NCBI RefSeq assembly: GCF_050948215.1
Contig: NC_135158.1
Span: forward strand, 2,341,822-2,405,821
Direction: 5' to 3'
DNA length: 64,000 nt
Origin: Halictus rubicundus
Lineage: Eukaryota > Arthropoda > Insecta > Hymenoptera > Halictidae
Shown: positions 1 through 11,100 of the stretch, one piece after another
How positions within the stretch are numbered: the first letter of the stretch is position 1
Layout: the number at the start of each line of letters is the position of its first letter
Made by a program: the position numbers and the translations under genes
The notes under the pieces: model-generated
What the model saw: the letters and a program-made list of their open reading frames with translations, nothing else
Told to the model about the DNA's origin: nothing
Database searches by the model: none

Positions 1-571
1 AAAAGTGTTTTCTCTGTCCTTATTGAATTTTTGAAGTCGGAAATAATATGCCGATGCTGAATAAAGAGTACAAAAATTTTGCAATAGCAGCATATTTTGG
101 TAGAATATGACACGTTCGGTTCTATAGAGGATTAATCAGAAGAGGAGCAGTAACGAGCAATTTGCTCGACAGCCGCGTTTAACAATTTAATAAAGCAATG
201 AATAAATTATAGTCGTTAAAGACCGACTCGCGTTCAACAAGTTAACTCGTCATTGTTCGTGTGTAGCTATTGTACACGCGTAACTGATCTTGCTCAATCA
301 TGGGACTTCGCGGCACGGATGCGCTTGCCCTCCTTCCGTTGCACCGACCGAATTGCATAACTGCAATTACCTTGTCCGTGCCAGGTGACGCTACGTTTTC
401 AAGTTTGTTTCGTGCACTATATTCTCGGCGTCGAAATGCTGCTCGGGATACAACGATGAAATGCACAGCATGCATGACTTTCGTCATAGAAAATGGCTCA
501 CTAGAAGAAAACGATATTCGCATAAATCGCTTATACTCGTGTAGGTATACTGATTCCCTAATTTTCCACAG
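1..571 (+). other. Intron of the Hsc70 gene (3' part)
   Basis: Non-coding stretch ending in a good polypyrimidine tract and acceptor at 562-571. I find no Hsp70 N-terminus and no other coding signal in either strand. The open frames here are short and lack codon bias. Confidence 0.75.
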
Positions 572-2420
572 ACGCGAAGAGGCTGATCGGCCGAAGGTTC
601 GACGACGCAACAGTGCAAAGCGACATGAAGCACTGGCCGTTCACCGTGCTGAACGAGGGAGGCCGACCGAAGATCAAGGTCTCGTACAAAGGAGAAACGA
701 AAGCCTTCTTCCCTGAAGAGGTATCCTCGATGGTGCTGACGAAAATGAAGGAAACGGCAGAAGCGTACCTGGGAGTTTCGGTGACGGACGCAGTCATCAC
801 AGTGCCAGCATACTTCAACGATTCCCAGAGACAAGCAACGAAAGACGCTGGCGCGATCGCGGGCCTGAACGTCCTCAGAATCATCAACGAACCAACTGCA
901 GCCGCGATCGCTTATGGTTTGGACAAGAGATCAGCCGGCGAGAAGAATGTCCTGATCTTCGATCTAGGGGGTGGCACGTTCGACGTGTCGATCCTGACGA
1001 TCGAGGAGGGTATCTTCGAGGTGAAATCGACAGCCGGAGACACTCATCTTGGTGGCGAGGACTTCGACAACAGGATGGTGAACCACTTCGTGCAGGAGTT
1101 CCAGAGGAAGTACAAGAAGGACCTCAGCTCGAACAAGAGGGCCCTGAGGAGGTTGAGGACGGCCTGCGAGAGAGCCAAGAGGACTCTCAGCTCTTCGACT
1201 CAAGCCAGCATAGAGATCGATTCCCTGTTCGAGGGGATCGACTTCTACACGTCGGTCACTAGAGCTAGGTTCGAAGAACTCTGCGCCGATCTGTTCAGGA
1301 GCACTCTGGAACCGGTGGAGAAGGCTCTCAGGGACGCCAAGATGGACAAATCACAGATTCACAGCATCGTTCTGGTCGGTGGATCCACCAGGATACCAAA
1401 GATCCAGAAGCTACTGCAAGATTTCTTCAACGGCAAAGAATTGAACAAATCGATCAACCCTGACGAAGCTGTCGCTTATGGCGCCGCCGTGCAAGCTGCT
1501 ATCTTGCACGGAGACAAATCCGAACAGGTTCAGGATCTGTTGCTCTTGGACGTGACGCCTCTATCGCTCGGTATCGAGACCGCTGGAGGCGTGATGACTA
1601 CCTTGATCAAGAGGAACACCACGATACCTACGAAACAGACCCAGACGTTCACCACCTACTCGGATAACCAGCCTGGAGTCCTGATTCAGGTTTATGAGGG
1701 AGAACGAGCTATGACCAGGGATAACAACAGTCTGGGCAAGTTCGAGCTCACTGGCATCCCACCTGCGCCGAGAGGAATCCCTCAGATCGAAGTTACCTTC
1801 GACATTGACTCCAATGGTAAGCATGAGTTTCGATCGATAGTGGGAGTATTTCTTCCCCTATTACTCCGACGATCAGCTCTAGACCGATGACGCTAATGCC
1901 ACCCCCTAATTAATTTCTAGGTATCCTGAACGTGTCGGCAGTGGAGAAGTCGACCGGTAAGGAGAACAAGATCACTATCACGAACGACAAGGGTCGATTG
2001 TCGAAGGAAGACATCGAGAGGATGGTGAACGAAGCAGAGAGGTACAGAAGCGAAGATGAAGTGCAGCGGGAAAGGATCGCAGCGAAGAACGCGCTCGAGT
2101 CCTACTGCTTCAGTATGAAGAGCACGATGGAGGACGAGAAACTCAAGGACAAGATCGACGCATCTGACAAGCAAAAAGTAATGGAAAAATGCAACGAAGT
2201 AATCGCTTGGTTGGACGCGAACCAGCTGGCCGAGAAGGAAGAGTTCGCCGACAAGCAAAAGGAGCTGGAATCCATTTGCAGTCCCATCGTGACGAAGCTC
2301 TATCAAGCCGGAGGAGCACCTGGAGGCGGCTTCCCTGGAGCTCCCGGAGGATTCCCTGGAGGAGCTGCTCCAGGAGGTGCCACCGGAGGCAGCGGACCCA
2401 CCATCGAAGAAGTCGATTAA
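572..2420 (+). CDS. Hsc70-4: Heat shock 70 kDa cognate protein (cytosolic Hsc70-4 type), 5'-partial
   Basis: ATP-dependent cytosolic/nuclear chaperone that folds new proteins and uncoats clathrin. Two coding exons are visible: 572-1816 and 1921-2420, with a 104-bp GT-AG intron. Exon 572 follows a ttttccacag acceptor and starts inside the DAKRLIGRRFDD segment, so about 70 N-terminal residues (first ATP-binding loop) lie in an exon left of the window; positions 1-571 contain no match to them. Visible landmarks are NEPTAAAIAYGLD, the phosphate loop DLGGGTFDVS, VLVGGSTRIPKIQ, the substrate-binding domain (LLLLDVTPLSLGIET), a GGxP-rich C-terminal linker and the terminal EEVD that binds TPR co-chaperones. 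EEVD places it in the cytosol rather than ER or mitochondria. Introns argue for a constitutive cognate, since inducible insect Hsp70 genes usually lack them. The intron carries an in-frame stop, so retention would truncate the protein. Confidence 0.97.
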
Positions 2421-2584
2421 TGTGTAGAAGATGATTAACATCGCCGTACACGGCATCGATTGTTCCTCGTTTCATTCTTCATTGTACTTACGTCATCTGT
2501 AACACGATCGTTTCATCGTGCTCATTTAAATGGTAATTTATTCGTGAGAATCGGAGACTTTGTTGTTCTGCGGGTCAGTATTGC

Positions 2585-2590
2585 AATAAA
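2585..2590 (+). terminator. Polyadenylation signal of the Hsc70 gene
   Basis: AATAAA lies 165 bases after the Hsc70 stop codon, followed by a T/GT-rich stretch suited to the downstream element. The 3' UTR is therefore about 190 bases. Confidence 0.8.
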
Positions 2591-3107
2591 ATTTATTAAT
2601 TTGTTATAAACACTCTGTGTTCTTGAATCCCTCCCTCCTGCGTGCTGGGAAATATTCGTCTCCTGGGTCCTTGGCTCCTCAATGTTGAGCTGGACTCAAC
2701 AGTGACTTTTACACCAATACTATTATATTATATATATTTAAATATATTATATTTATATTTATATTATATACATTAATAATGACTGAGAAAAATTGTGTTT
2801 CTGTTCTACATAATTTAGTATAGCGGAACGTACAAATATAATTGAATTATGAGGACAACACTTTGAGAGGGAACAATTCGGATTGCAAAGGGTTAATAAA
2901 AGTTGAGACACTACAGAAAAAATCACACGATTTTCATGGATTTCACAACGACGCTATAATTGCTTCCAGTACAAGTGTATAGAAAATATATTTGTACACA
3001 CAGATATTTTGTAATAAATATTCAGCACACAGTGTAAGCATTACAAAAGATAAATTATTCGACGACTGGTATCAGCATTGTTAAAACATATTTGTGAGCA
3101 TTCACCG
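2591..3107. other. Short intergenic region between convergent Hsc70 and Gr genes
   Basis: About 500 bp between the poly(A) signal of Hsc70 and the stop codon of the minus-strand receptor. It holds an AT-only low-complexity run at about 2716-2771 and must contain the 3' UTR of the receptor. No gene is seen. Confidence 0.7.
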
Positions 3108-4699
3108 TCAGAAACTCTCAGGTTTGTAGAACTGCATGAGAATGATCAAGTACGTGGTGATCACGCTGATGAACTGAAACAAATCGAAACCAACAATCAA
3201 CGAACCTCAATAACAAAAGAATAATTGAGTTAAACGTTCACTCACTCTAGTCAGCAAAGAGTTGTCCATATCGAAGAAATCGCAGGCAGTGAATTTAACA
3301 TTGTGTTGCTGCAACTGCAACGCGAAGTCATTCGCTTCGTTTCGAACACAGTCACGCTCGAAATTCGCACGCAGAAGACTATCCATTCCGAAATTGTTTG
3401 GGTAGATCGCCGATTGATCCTCGCAGATACTGACTCGCCTTCGTTCTTCGTTGCAAAAGTTGCGGAAAGAGGCGAATTTGTTGAACTTCGTTAGGTATTG
3501 AGCGTTCAAGACGAACTCTTGTACCGATGGACCAATTTTATTGACTTCTCGGTGTGTTAGAGTGCACACCCAACACATTACGATGAACTGACCACAGTAG
3601 ACCAACCAGATAAGATTGTTCAGGAATATGAAGCCGTTCTTTTGCTCGGCGGCGCTCATGTAGATCCTGAACAATTTGGCGACCACCATTATGAACGCGT
3701 TTGTGGAGCACAGCAGAAGATCCATGCCGTAAATCTCGTTCACTTTCATTATTACTGCACAGGCATCTGCAAGAAACAAAGATAATATTTCGGACTGTAA
3801 AGAGAATCGGGATCCTTGTGCTTGAAAATTAATTGTCAGAGATTCCGTCAATAAAAATAAATATAATGAAAAGAAGAGTAACATTTCTTTAAGTTCTTTA
3901 ACTTGGAAATAGACAAAAGAGTTAAAGAGAAAATTTATTTATTTTTAAAGAAGCGGTGGACGATATTATTGTTAAGGTTGCAAATCAATGTGTACCAAAT
4001 CATCTCACCACTATGCAGCTTCCTGATCCTCCTAATCTTGAGAGCAACCCAAAAGGTCCCCAGCTTCTCATCCAAGCCCTTGATTGCCAGATTAATAGTT
4101 CTGAACCTCAAACAGATCATATAAACGACAACATCGAACACGAAACTGTTCGCCAGAGTCTGCGAAATACTGTAGTAAAGCAGCAGATCCGATGCATAGA
4201 TCTGATTAGGATCAGTGTAATAATAATACAGCACGTGAACAGCCAAAGACACAGGTCCTAGAACGATCACAGTCAAAATAGCCACAATTTGCCTGCTTCG
4301 GACACTTGTATCATCGATGGCCAGCTCCTTGTTGATCAACAGGTCCAAGGACTCCATCATCTTCATCAGTTCTGGCCACTCGTCATAGTACTTAATTATG
4401 TTGCAGACGTAATAGTACGCAGAGACGTGGCAGATAGTCTCATTCATGCAGTACATGATCTCGAAAAGCTTGCTGGTGAACTCCCGGCCAAAATTTGCGA
4501 AATCCATTACACTGAACGCAACGATCACCGTGCACACTGCTATGTGAACCCCTCGGAGGATCATAGTGACCAGTTTAGGACAGTTTTTGGGACTTCCAAC
4601 GCCCACGCCGAGGAACCAAGACACATAAGTTATGGGGCGCAGGATGTGCTCCGGACACGGTGGATTTTCATCCACCTGGACGGTGATTTCTTCTTCCAT
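3108..4699 (-). CDS. Gustatory receptor (7-transmembrane insect Gr family)
   Basis: Insect taste receptor, a ligand-gated channel subunit of sensory neuron membranes. Three exons read from the right: 4699-4009, 3766-3246, 3173-3108, joined at phases 1 and 0 with clean GT-AG sites; 425 residues. The last exon begins at FISVITTYLIILMQFYK and carries the Gr family signature TYhhhhhQF in the final helix. The second exon ends in FTACDFFDMDNSLLTR, a segment typical of the Gr28/Gr43a-like half of the family. Several hydrophobic helices alternate with charged loops, as expected for the inverted topology. I chose ATG 4699 (MEEEITVQVD). The frame stays open upstream to 4795, but only a GTG stands there; an upstream exon joined at an AG just before 4790 is possible. 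Which Gr subfamily it belongs to cannot be settled by eye. Confidence 0.86.
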
Positions 4700-5681
4700 G
4701 ACAGTGAAAATTAGTATTAAAAGCTTGGTTTCACTCTTTTCAAGCTTTCCGTAAGCTTGATGTTGCTTCCATAACAGCTTGGGACTATCTGCCACGAAAT
4801 TAGTGGTTCACTATGTCCTTTGGTGGATCCAGATGACTATGATAAGCGAGATCATACAAAATTCAAGGAACCTTATGGTTTATGGGTCTGGGGGGTTCGG
4901 GAGATTAGATGTGTCGTCGATAGACACGGAAAGCGATGTCAGCATCGAGAATTTGAACGAAAGTGGATTTCAAAAAGTTGAGAAAGAAAAATTATTGTTA
5001 AAAGAACGTGCTTTGTGGAGGAAGTTGGATTTATATTGTAGACAAATGATAATATTTCCTTGCAGCACTCGATAAGCGAGTCTACTGTCTAGTAAGTCTG
5101 TGAAATATCAAAAAATTCGCTCCTCCAAAATCGAGGTATATAAAATCGGCATATGGGGTCAAAAAGAAGAGAATTCAATGTTCCGAATAATTATTGATTG
5201 GTTGATTGTAAACGAATTTCAGAGTTCTGGGAGCTTGAATGTTCCACGTGTGTGTATTATCGAAAAACGAGCTTTATTTGCCCAACGACTATATTACAAT
5301 GTTATTATACAGTAAACATTTAAAATTGGGATAAAACGATAACGCTGAACATCGACCATTCTCTTATAACTCTTTTGTGTGTCGTCTTGCGTGTTTGTCA
5401 TGTTGTGTGTTGTTCGTCCGTTCTCTCATGTCTCCGTTCTCCGTTTAGAAATCAGGCGGCGCGGCGTGGCGGGTCGAGTCGAGTATCTTTTTATTTATTT
5501 ACTTTTTTTTTTACTTTTTTCTTTTTTATTCGTTTTTGCGGTTTTTCGATTTATGGGGGAGAGAGTATTTTCATGCGGGCTGTGACGATAGAATTCATTT
5601 GTTTTAACAACTCGCTCGTGTGCAGCAGCGACGGGGACCGTGCTCGACGCGTCGACAAACGACCGTGTCCTCTCACAAGAA

Positions 5682-5685
<4 letters not shown>

Positions 5686-5734
<49 letters not shown>
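5686..5734. repeat. (TC)n microsatellite
   Basis: Uninterrupted TC dinucleotides over about 49 bases. Confidence 0.95.
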
Positions 5735-5738
<4 letters not shown>

Positions 5739-6295
5739 TAGGCTCGTTTCTTACGGTCGTCTCGCTCGTCCGTGCGCTTCTTTTTGCGTCTTGTTTATTG
5801 AAATCGGGAAAAGGCAGCGATAATTATTCGAACACCGGACGTCGGTACGCGTTTCCTTGCTCTCCGGGACAGGAATAATAATGATTCATCTCTCTCTTTC
5901 TTTTTTTTTAATCCGGACACAGCCTGTGTCGCGCGCGATCGCTTCTTACGTATCTTACACGCATATATTGTATAATGTATATGTATAATTTCATCTGTTA
6001 ACGATGCTTTAGCACTACGATTTTTATCAACGCCCCGAGAAAATCGCGCGAAGGGCTCGTAATTAGGTTAATTCGGGGGGAGAATTTCGTGACCACTGCT
6101 CGTTCGGGGTTGCTTGAATTTCGATAAATAATTCCTGTGACGCGTGGAGACTTGGAAAATGAACTTTGTAAATCATCGGGGAGGTTAACAGGCAGGCAGT
6201 TGCTCTCTCCATGAATTTTCTCTGCGGCAAATCGATGGGAGAACTGGTTCAATCAATGGGGAACGGAATTTTTGGCCTCGGGACGCCATCTTGTC

Positions 6296-6330
6296 GGCGG
6301 CGCGGCGCGGCGCGGCGCGGCGCGGCGCGT
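6296..6330. repeat. GGCGC pentanucleotide repeat
   Basis: About seven consecutive GGCGC units, directly after a GCCATCTTG motif. It is an island of very high GC in an otherwise AT-rich stretch. Confidence 0.9.
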
Positions 6331-7317
6331 CGGGGCTCCGGATCGAGAAATTTAGGAACATTTTAACGTAACTTCAGAACCGTAGAAAATATCAACATGA
6401 AATTTGCACGAAAAAATTGCTCAATTACGTGGGAAAATGTATGTAGAAAATTGTACAATTCATTATGTGTCTTTCTTTTTTGGAGATTGTAAAAGTATAA
6501 CTTGTCAAACGTTTCGATTGTTTCCTCTGTTGCAACGAGCATTAAATTTTTAATAAACATCAATTTTTAATTTACATTCCAAAGGATTGTTCCCCGTTTG
6601 AAAAATCAATACAGTGAAAGCATTAAATAGGTCAATCAATCATGTTAAATAGAGAATCACATGGAAAATGTTACGTTAAATTGTACGAACATTTTTATTT
6701 TTGTGATCGATGGAAATTCGGAAAGCAGCGTAAATTGAACGAAAGGGGTGATAAATTTTTCAGTTGAACGCTACTCAATTTTCCGATCGGGATCATAGTG
6801 CGTCGACGCGGCCGCGCGACGTTTACTCGCCGTCTGCATAGTATCACCTAAGATTAGAGGTATGTTTAGCCTCGACCCACTCGAGAATGCCCTGCCAATT
6901 GCTTTTCTATCGCAGCGGATTCCGTGTCGAGCTAACGAGACGATCGAGCGCGTCGATATCTTCGCGTGAGACGGAATGTACATTGATATACATGTGTGCT
7001 TCTTCTCCCCTCGTCTCCTTTTAACTGTATGCGACTCAGCGACGTTTAGATTAACTTCATTTTATTTTTTATCTGTATTTTTCTTTTATTTTGGCGCAGA
7101 ACACTTACCGCGTCCGTTTAGGAATCGCTCCGCGGCTTCGTTACTATTTTTAATGCCACTATGAGCGCGCGCGTGCGTGCGCACGCGTCTTCTTTTTTTT
7201 TTTTGTTTTTCGATTTATGGAATCGTTTCGAGTCGTCCTCTGTTAGGCGGCTCGTTGATAGCAATCGTTCATTTAGCGGCCGGATCGATCTGTGCTCCGT
7301 GGTTCGACCGTGTCGAT

Positions 7318-7545
7318 CTGATATATGGCGTAAAATTAGTCGAAAAAACCCGATCTTCTCGGGATCTACAGTAAACGATCGTGGATCACCCGAAAGGAAA
7401 AATCGATATATCTTGTCTGATATGTGTCGATCCGATATGTGTCGTAAAATTAGTCGAAAAAACCTGATATTCTGGGGATCTACAGTAAACGATCGTGAAT
7501 CGTCCGAAACGAAAAATCGATATATCTTTCCTGATATGTGAGTAA
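7318..7545. repeat. 114-bp tandem duplication
   Basis: Two close copies (starting near 7328 and 7442) of a unit containing gtaaaattagtcgaaaaaac and ending in cgatatatct. The 114-bp period is a multiple of three, which keeps a minus-strand frame open across both copies. Confidence 0.85.
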
Positions 7546-8123
7546 ACGAAGTGTGTAAATCGGCACAGTCCGACGTCGGTACAGCTTCGAACTCCATCGA
7601 ATCGAGACTTAAGCAAAAATGATCCTCGCGTTCCGATCCTTGCCCGAAAATCGGCTCGGCCACGTGTTCAGAGATTATTGTCGCTAAAAAACGAACGCGG
7701 TCGAACACGATGCTAAATGATCTTCGGAACGAAGGTTCTACCAGGCAAGGAAGCTCTCAAAAATCCCGCGATTCGTTCCGTGCTGTACCTCGGCCGCTGT
7801 TTCTCTGTTTTACTACTCGGCGAACCGACGCGGATCTCGCAGCCGAACGCACGTCCCACCATCGTAGCGACAGATCTAGATAATACATCCGGCGCCTGGA
7901 TATTGAAAAATATATCTTTTAATAAACAATGCTAGGCCTTCGCGCGTGGCTCGAACAAACAGCAGCTTCAACGAATCGATCCGCCCCTGGTCTCACGCGT
8001 TCCCGATCGACGTCGTCGTCCATCGCGGAGGACTTCCGGTTCGATCGGCAAGTTCTCGAACTTTTTCACCGTTCTCGGGATCCTGACTGTTCCGGCCGGC
8101 TCCGGTGACATTCTCCGGCTTCA

Positions 8124-11100
8124 CTACACTTGGAAAATGTCACCCGTGGCCCGCGGCGCGATGTTCGTTTCGAAGATGGACGTTGTTGGCGTGGTCACCG
8201 GCGCCATTTCGCCGAACTTGCTCGAATTCACGGCGGACGTCGTGATCGCCGTTGTTATCGTCTTCATCGGCGTCTCTTCCGTGATGTCGGACGTCGTCGG
8301 CACCTGCTGAAGTAACGATCATAATTACAATAACGGCATTCGCCGGCAGAATATTCACGGGATCTGACTCTCCGGAGGCGACCAGCGGTTTCGAGTGATT
8401 AGGATTTCGGGAATGTGGTACCTCATTATAGAAGACCTCTTTCCCTTCCTCGACAGAGGGCAGCAGCTCGTCCGTGGAATGAGGTGTCCTCGGACTAGGT
8501 GTCGGCGCGACCTGTTGTTGCTGTTGCTGTTTCTCTTGCTCCCTCTGTTTGGCCAATCGAAGCTCCTGAAGCGCTTGTCGTTGCTCCTTCTCGTTCCTCT
8601 CCTTTTCCAAACGTCGGGCGCTGTAGCTACGCGCCGACGACGTTGAACTGTGAACCGAGGTTAAGCTAGGACGACGAGAACCTGTTAGAAACAGGGACGA
8701 GAAGTTCAGTTTGAGCTTGTCGACTGCAGGCACCCTATACTCTCGTTCTCTCGCTACTCTAACTCGTGAGAGCCGATCGCTAAGTCGAAATCGGTAGGGG
8801 CACGAAATCTAGCTGCTCCTGTCGGATCTGATAGATCCCTTCGGGCTTCTGCGATTGATTATTCTATTGCATTACTTCGGTATAGATCGGTGAATATGCA
8901 AGCTCGATGATCGCGGAAAAATCGGCTGGTCTCGTTATTGGATTAGTTAGGGCGAATCTGGGTCGGTTCGAAATTACGACGAATCGGAGTGTAGTTAACC
9001 TTGTCGTACTCGTTCCCTCGCAAATTCAAAGTTCGTTTCTCATGAATTTTGCACCGTTCGATATACAGTTGCGAACAAACGTATTGACACTGCTGTGAAA
9101 CTAGCTTTCAATCGTTGTACGTAAGTTGTTTCATCGTGTCAATACTTCCGTTCGTGACCGTAAATGTTAATTCGATTGCGAGGCAGTTTCTTTAATTATT
9201 CCTTGCACCGACTGGATCATTAGTAATTGTAGGTCAGCGGTGATTATTATCGAAATAGCTATTTCAGTGGTTTTCAACAGATATATTATGAACGTTGCGT
9301 TCGACTGTGGGGCACGCGGTAAAATGAAGTATTGACCCAGATCCACTTCGACGTAGAGACAGTTTCCAATTCCCAGTATATCCAGATCGGCAAATCGAGC
9401 GAATTAAAAAATTTCGATGACTCGGAAAGGTGATCGGTGACGCGAACGAGGGCACACCCGGGGTGCAACGATCTCCGGTGTTGATCCCGTTGATCCCCGT
9501 GGGATCCCTCGCGATTGTTGTTGTGTGAGGGAGGCGGGGGAAGACATGTTCTTCAGGGTGAGGGTGTGACGAGAGGGATCGCGTCGATCGATGAGTTATC
9601 GCCATGGTCAAGCAACAGACGAGAGCAAGCGGATGCAGCAGCTGGAATCGGGCGGCTTCGTCGACGAGAGCTTCCCCCCTACCCTCCCCCTTCCTCCCTT
9701 GGCCGTTAATCAATGCGAATCCTCCGCGAACGGACCTTGATATTATTTGCAAACGAGACTCTTTAATGTCAAGAGCCAGGCGTCGAGCGACGTCACGTGT
9801 ATGCGGTGGATTGCAGCCAGGGCTCGAAAACTCTCCAAAAATAACTATTCCGAACCCTTACACGAGGGTTCTGATTAAAACAATTAACCAGAGTCTTCGT
9901 CATTGATTGACAAATAATTCCGTCTCTCATTCCTGGGAGACTCGGCACCCGAAGTGTTAACACTAGGTTTACTGGACCCGTCAAAATGGCGGATCCATGA
10001 GGAATCATTCAACAAATTTATTTCTTCGGGTATAGATTATTTAAAAGACGACTAATCATTTGGACAGACACATTCTTGTTATGTTTATAAAATAATGTAA
10101 AACGGTCACTCTTAGTACCCCGTAAACCTAGTGTTGGTAACTGCAAAAAACTTGAGAATTGTTACTTTTAAATTCTTTCAATCTTCCTGTCAACGAATTC
10201 TATGTACGTATACCTCGAGAATGTTGCTTCCAATTTACACTAGAATAGCTTTATGCACGAAGTCTTGGCCAATTCATGTTCATTTTTTATTTCCCGTGTC
10301 CGCGAACCGTTAGCACGACTTGCTTAGTTCCTCCAAGTGTAAACTTCTCATTTATTACTTCGTACTAGTGTAGGTATATAAGCACGTAGTACTGGCAGAG
10401 GATTATACCTGTAACTAGCCCAACTTCGTCGTTATCAGTAGACTGCAGACCCGTATGCATTTGCGAGCAAAATGAATGGGTATAATTTCTACGAAGACTG
10501 AAAGAAGTGTCTTGTGAATAATACAAACAATTTTTACCTGGCACAGCAATGCACGGTATAATTACGTACGAATATTTCTTTTATCAAACGCTCATTGTTA
10601 ACGATTTTTTAACGAACAAGAAGAGATGGATCTCGAGCGTTAACCAGGAATTTTTCAAAATTTTTCGAGCCCTGACTGTTCTAAGGGAGCGACCGAAGCG
10701 TCCCCGATTCAGGGACCTCGTTACACCGGTCCTTATTGATTAACGGCGCCGAAGGGCGACAGAAAATAAGCTCGGACAGAGAAAGAACAGCGTGTTGTGC
10801 ATCCTGTTGCATACAGCCATATCTATAGGTCGCGGCGTTCCTTAATTGCTCGTCCAAGGCTGACAACGGGCCAGCCCGCTGGATGAATTACCCGGGAACT
10901 CTTTTTGTTGTTCGTTCCCCCGAACCTCGAAACGAGATATGAAAAAACCGACGAATCCCAATAGCCCGGAACGCTCAATTATTCCTGTCGCGACCACGCG
11001 ATGATAAGCTGAAAAGCCGCCATTTTTCCGCAGCCAAGCCGCGAAAATTCGCGGGTGCTAACGGACTGCGCGGCGACGTAATAATTAATTGTCAAAGATT

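Larger units (their letters stand above)
4700..8123. other. Intergenic region, probably including the 3' UTR of the 8124-24057 gene
   Basis: No coding region is supported. It holds a (TC)n run, a GGCGC run, and a 114-bp tandem duplication near 7320-7545. On the minus strand AATAAA occurs at 7090-7085 and 7066-7061, about 1 kb past the stop codon at 8124. These are candidate poly(A) signals for the gene to the right, but nothing proves the transcript end. Confidence 0.55.

Noticed and set aside
4700..4795. N-terminal extension of the gustatory receptor
   Set aside because: The frame is open but begins with GTG, not ATG. The first ATG, at 4699, gives a normal N-terminus. It is kept only as a possible upstream-exon join.
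5375..5878. Plus-strand 167-codon open frame
   Set aside because: Half of it is the (TC)n microsatellite and T-rich low-complexity sequence, and no splice context or domain is present.
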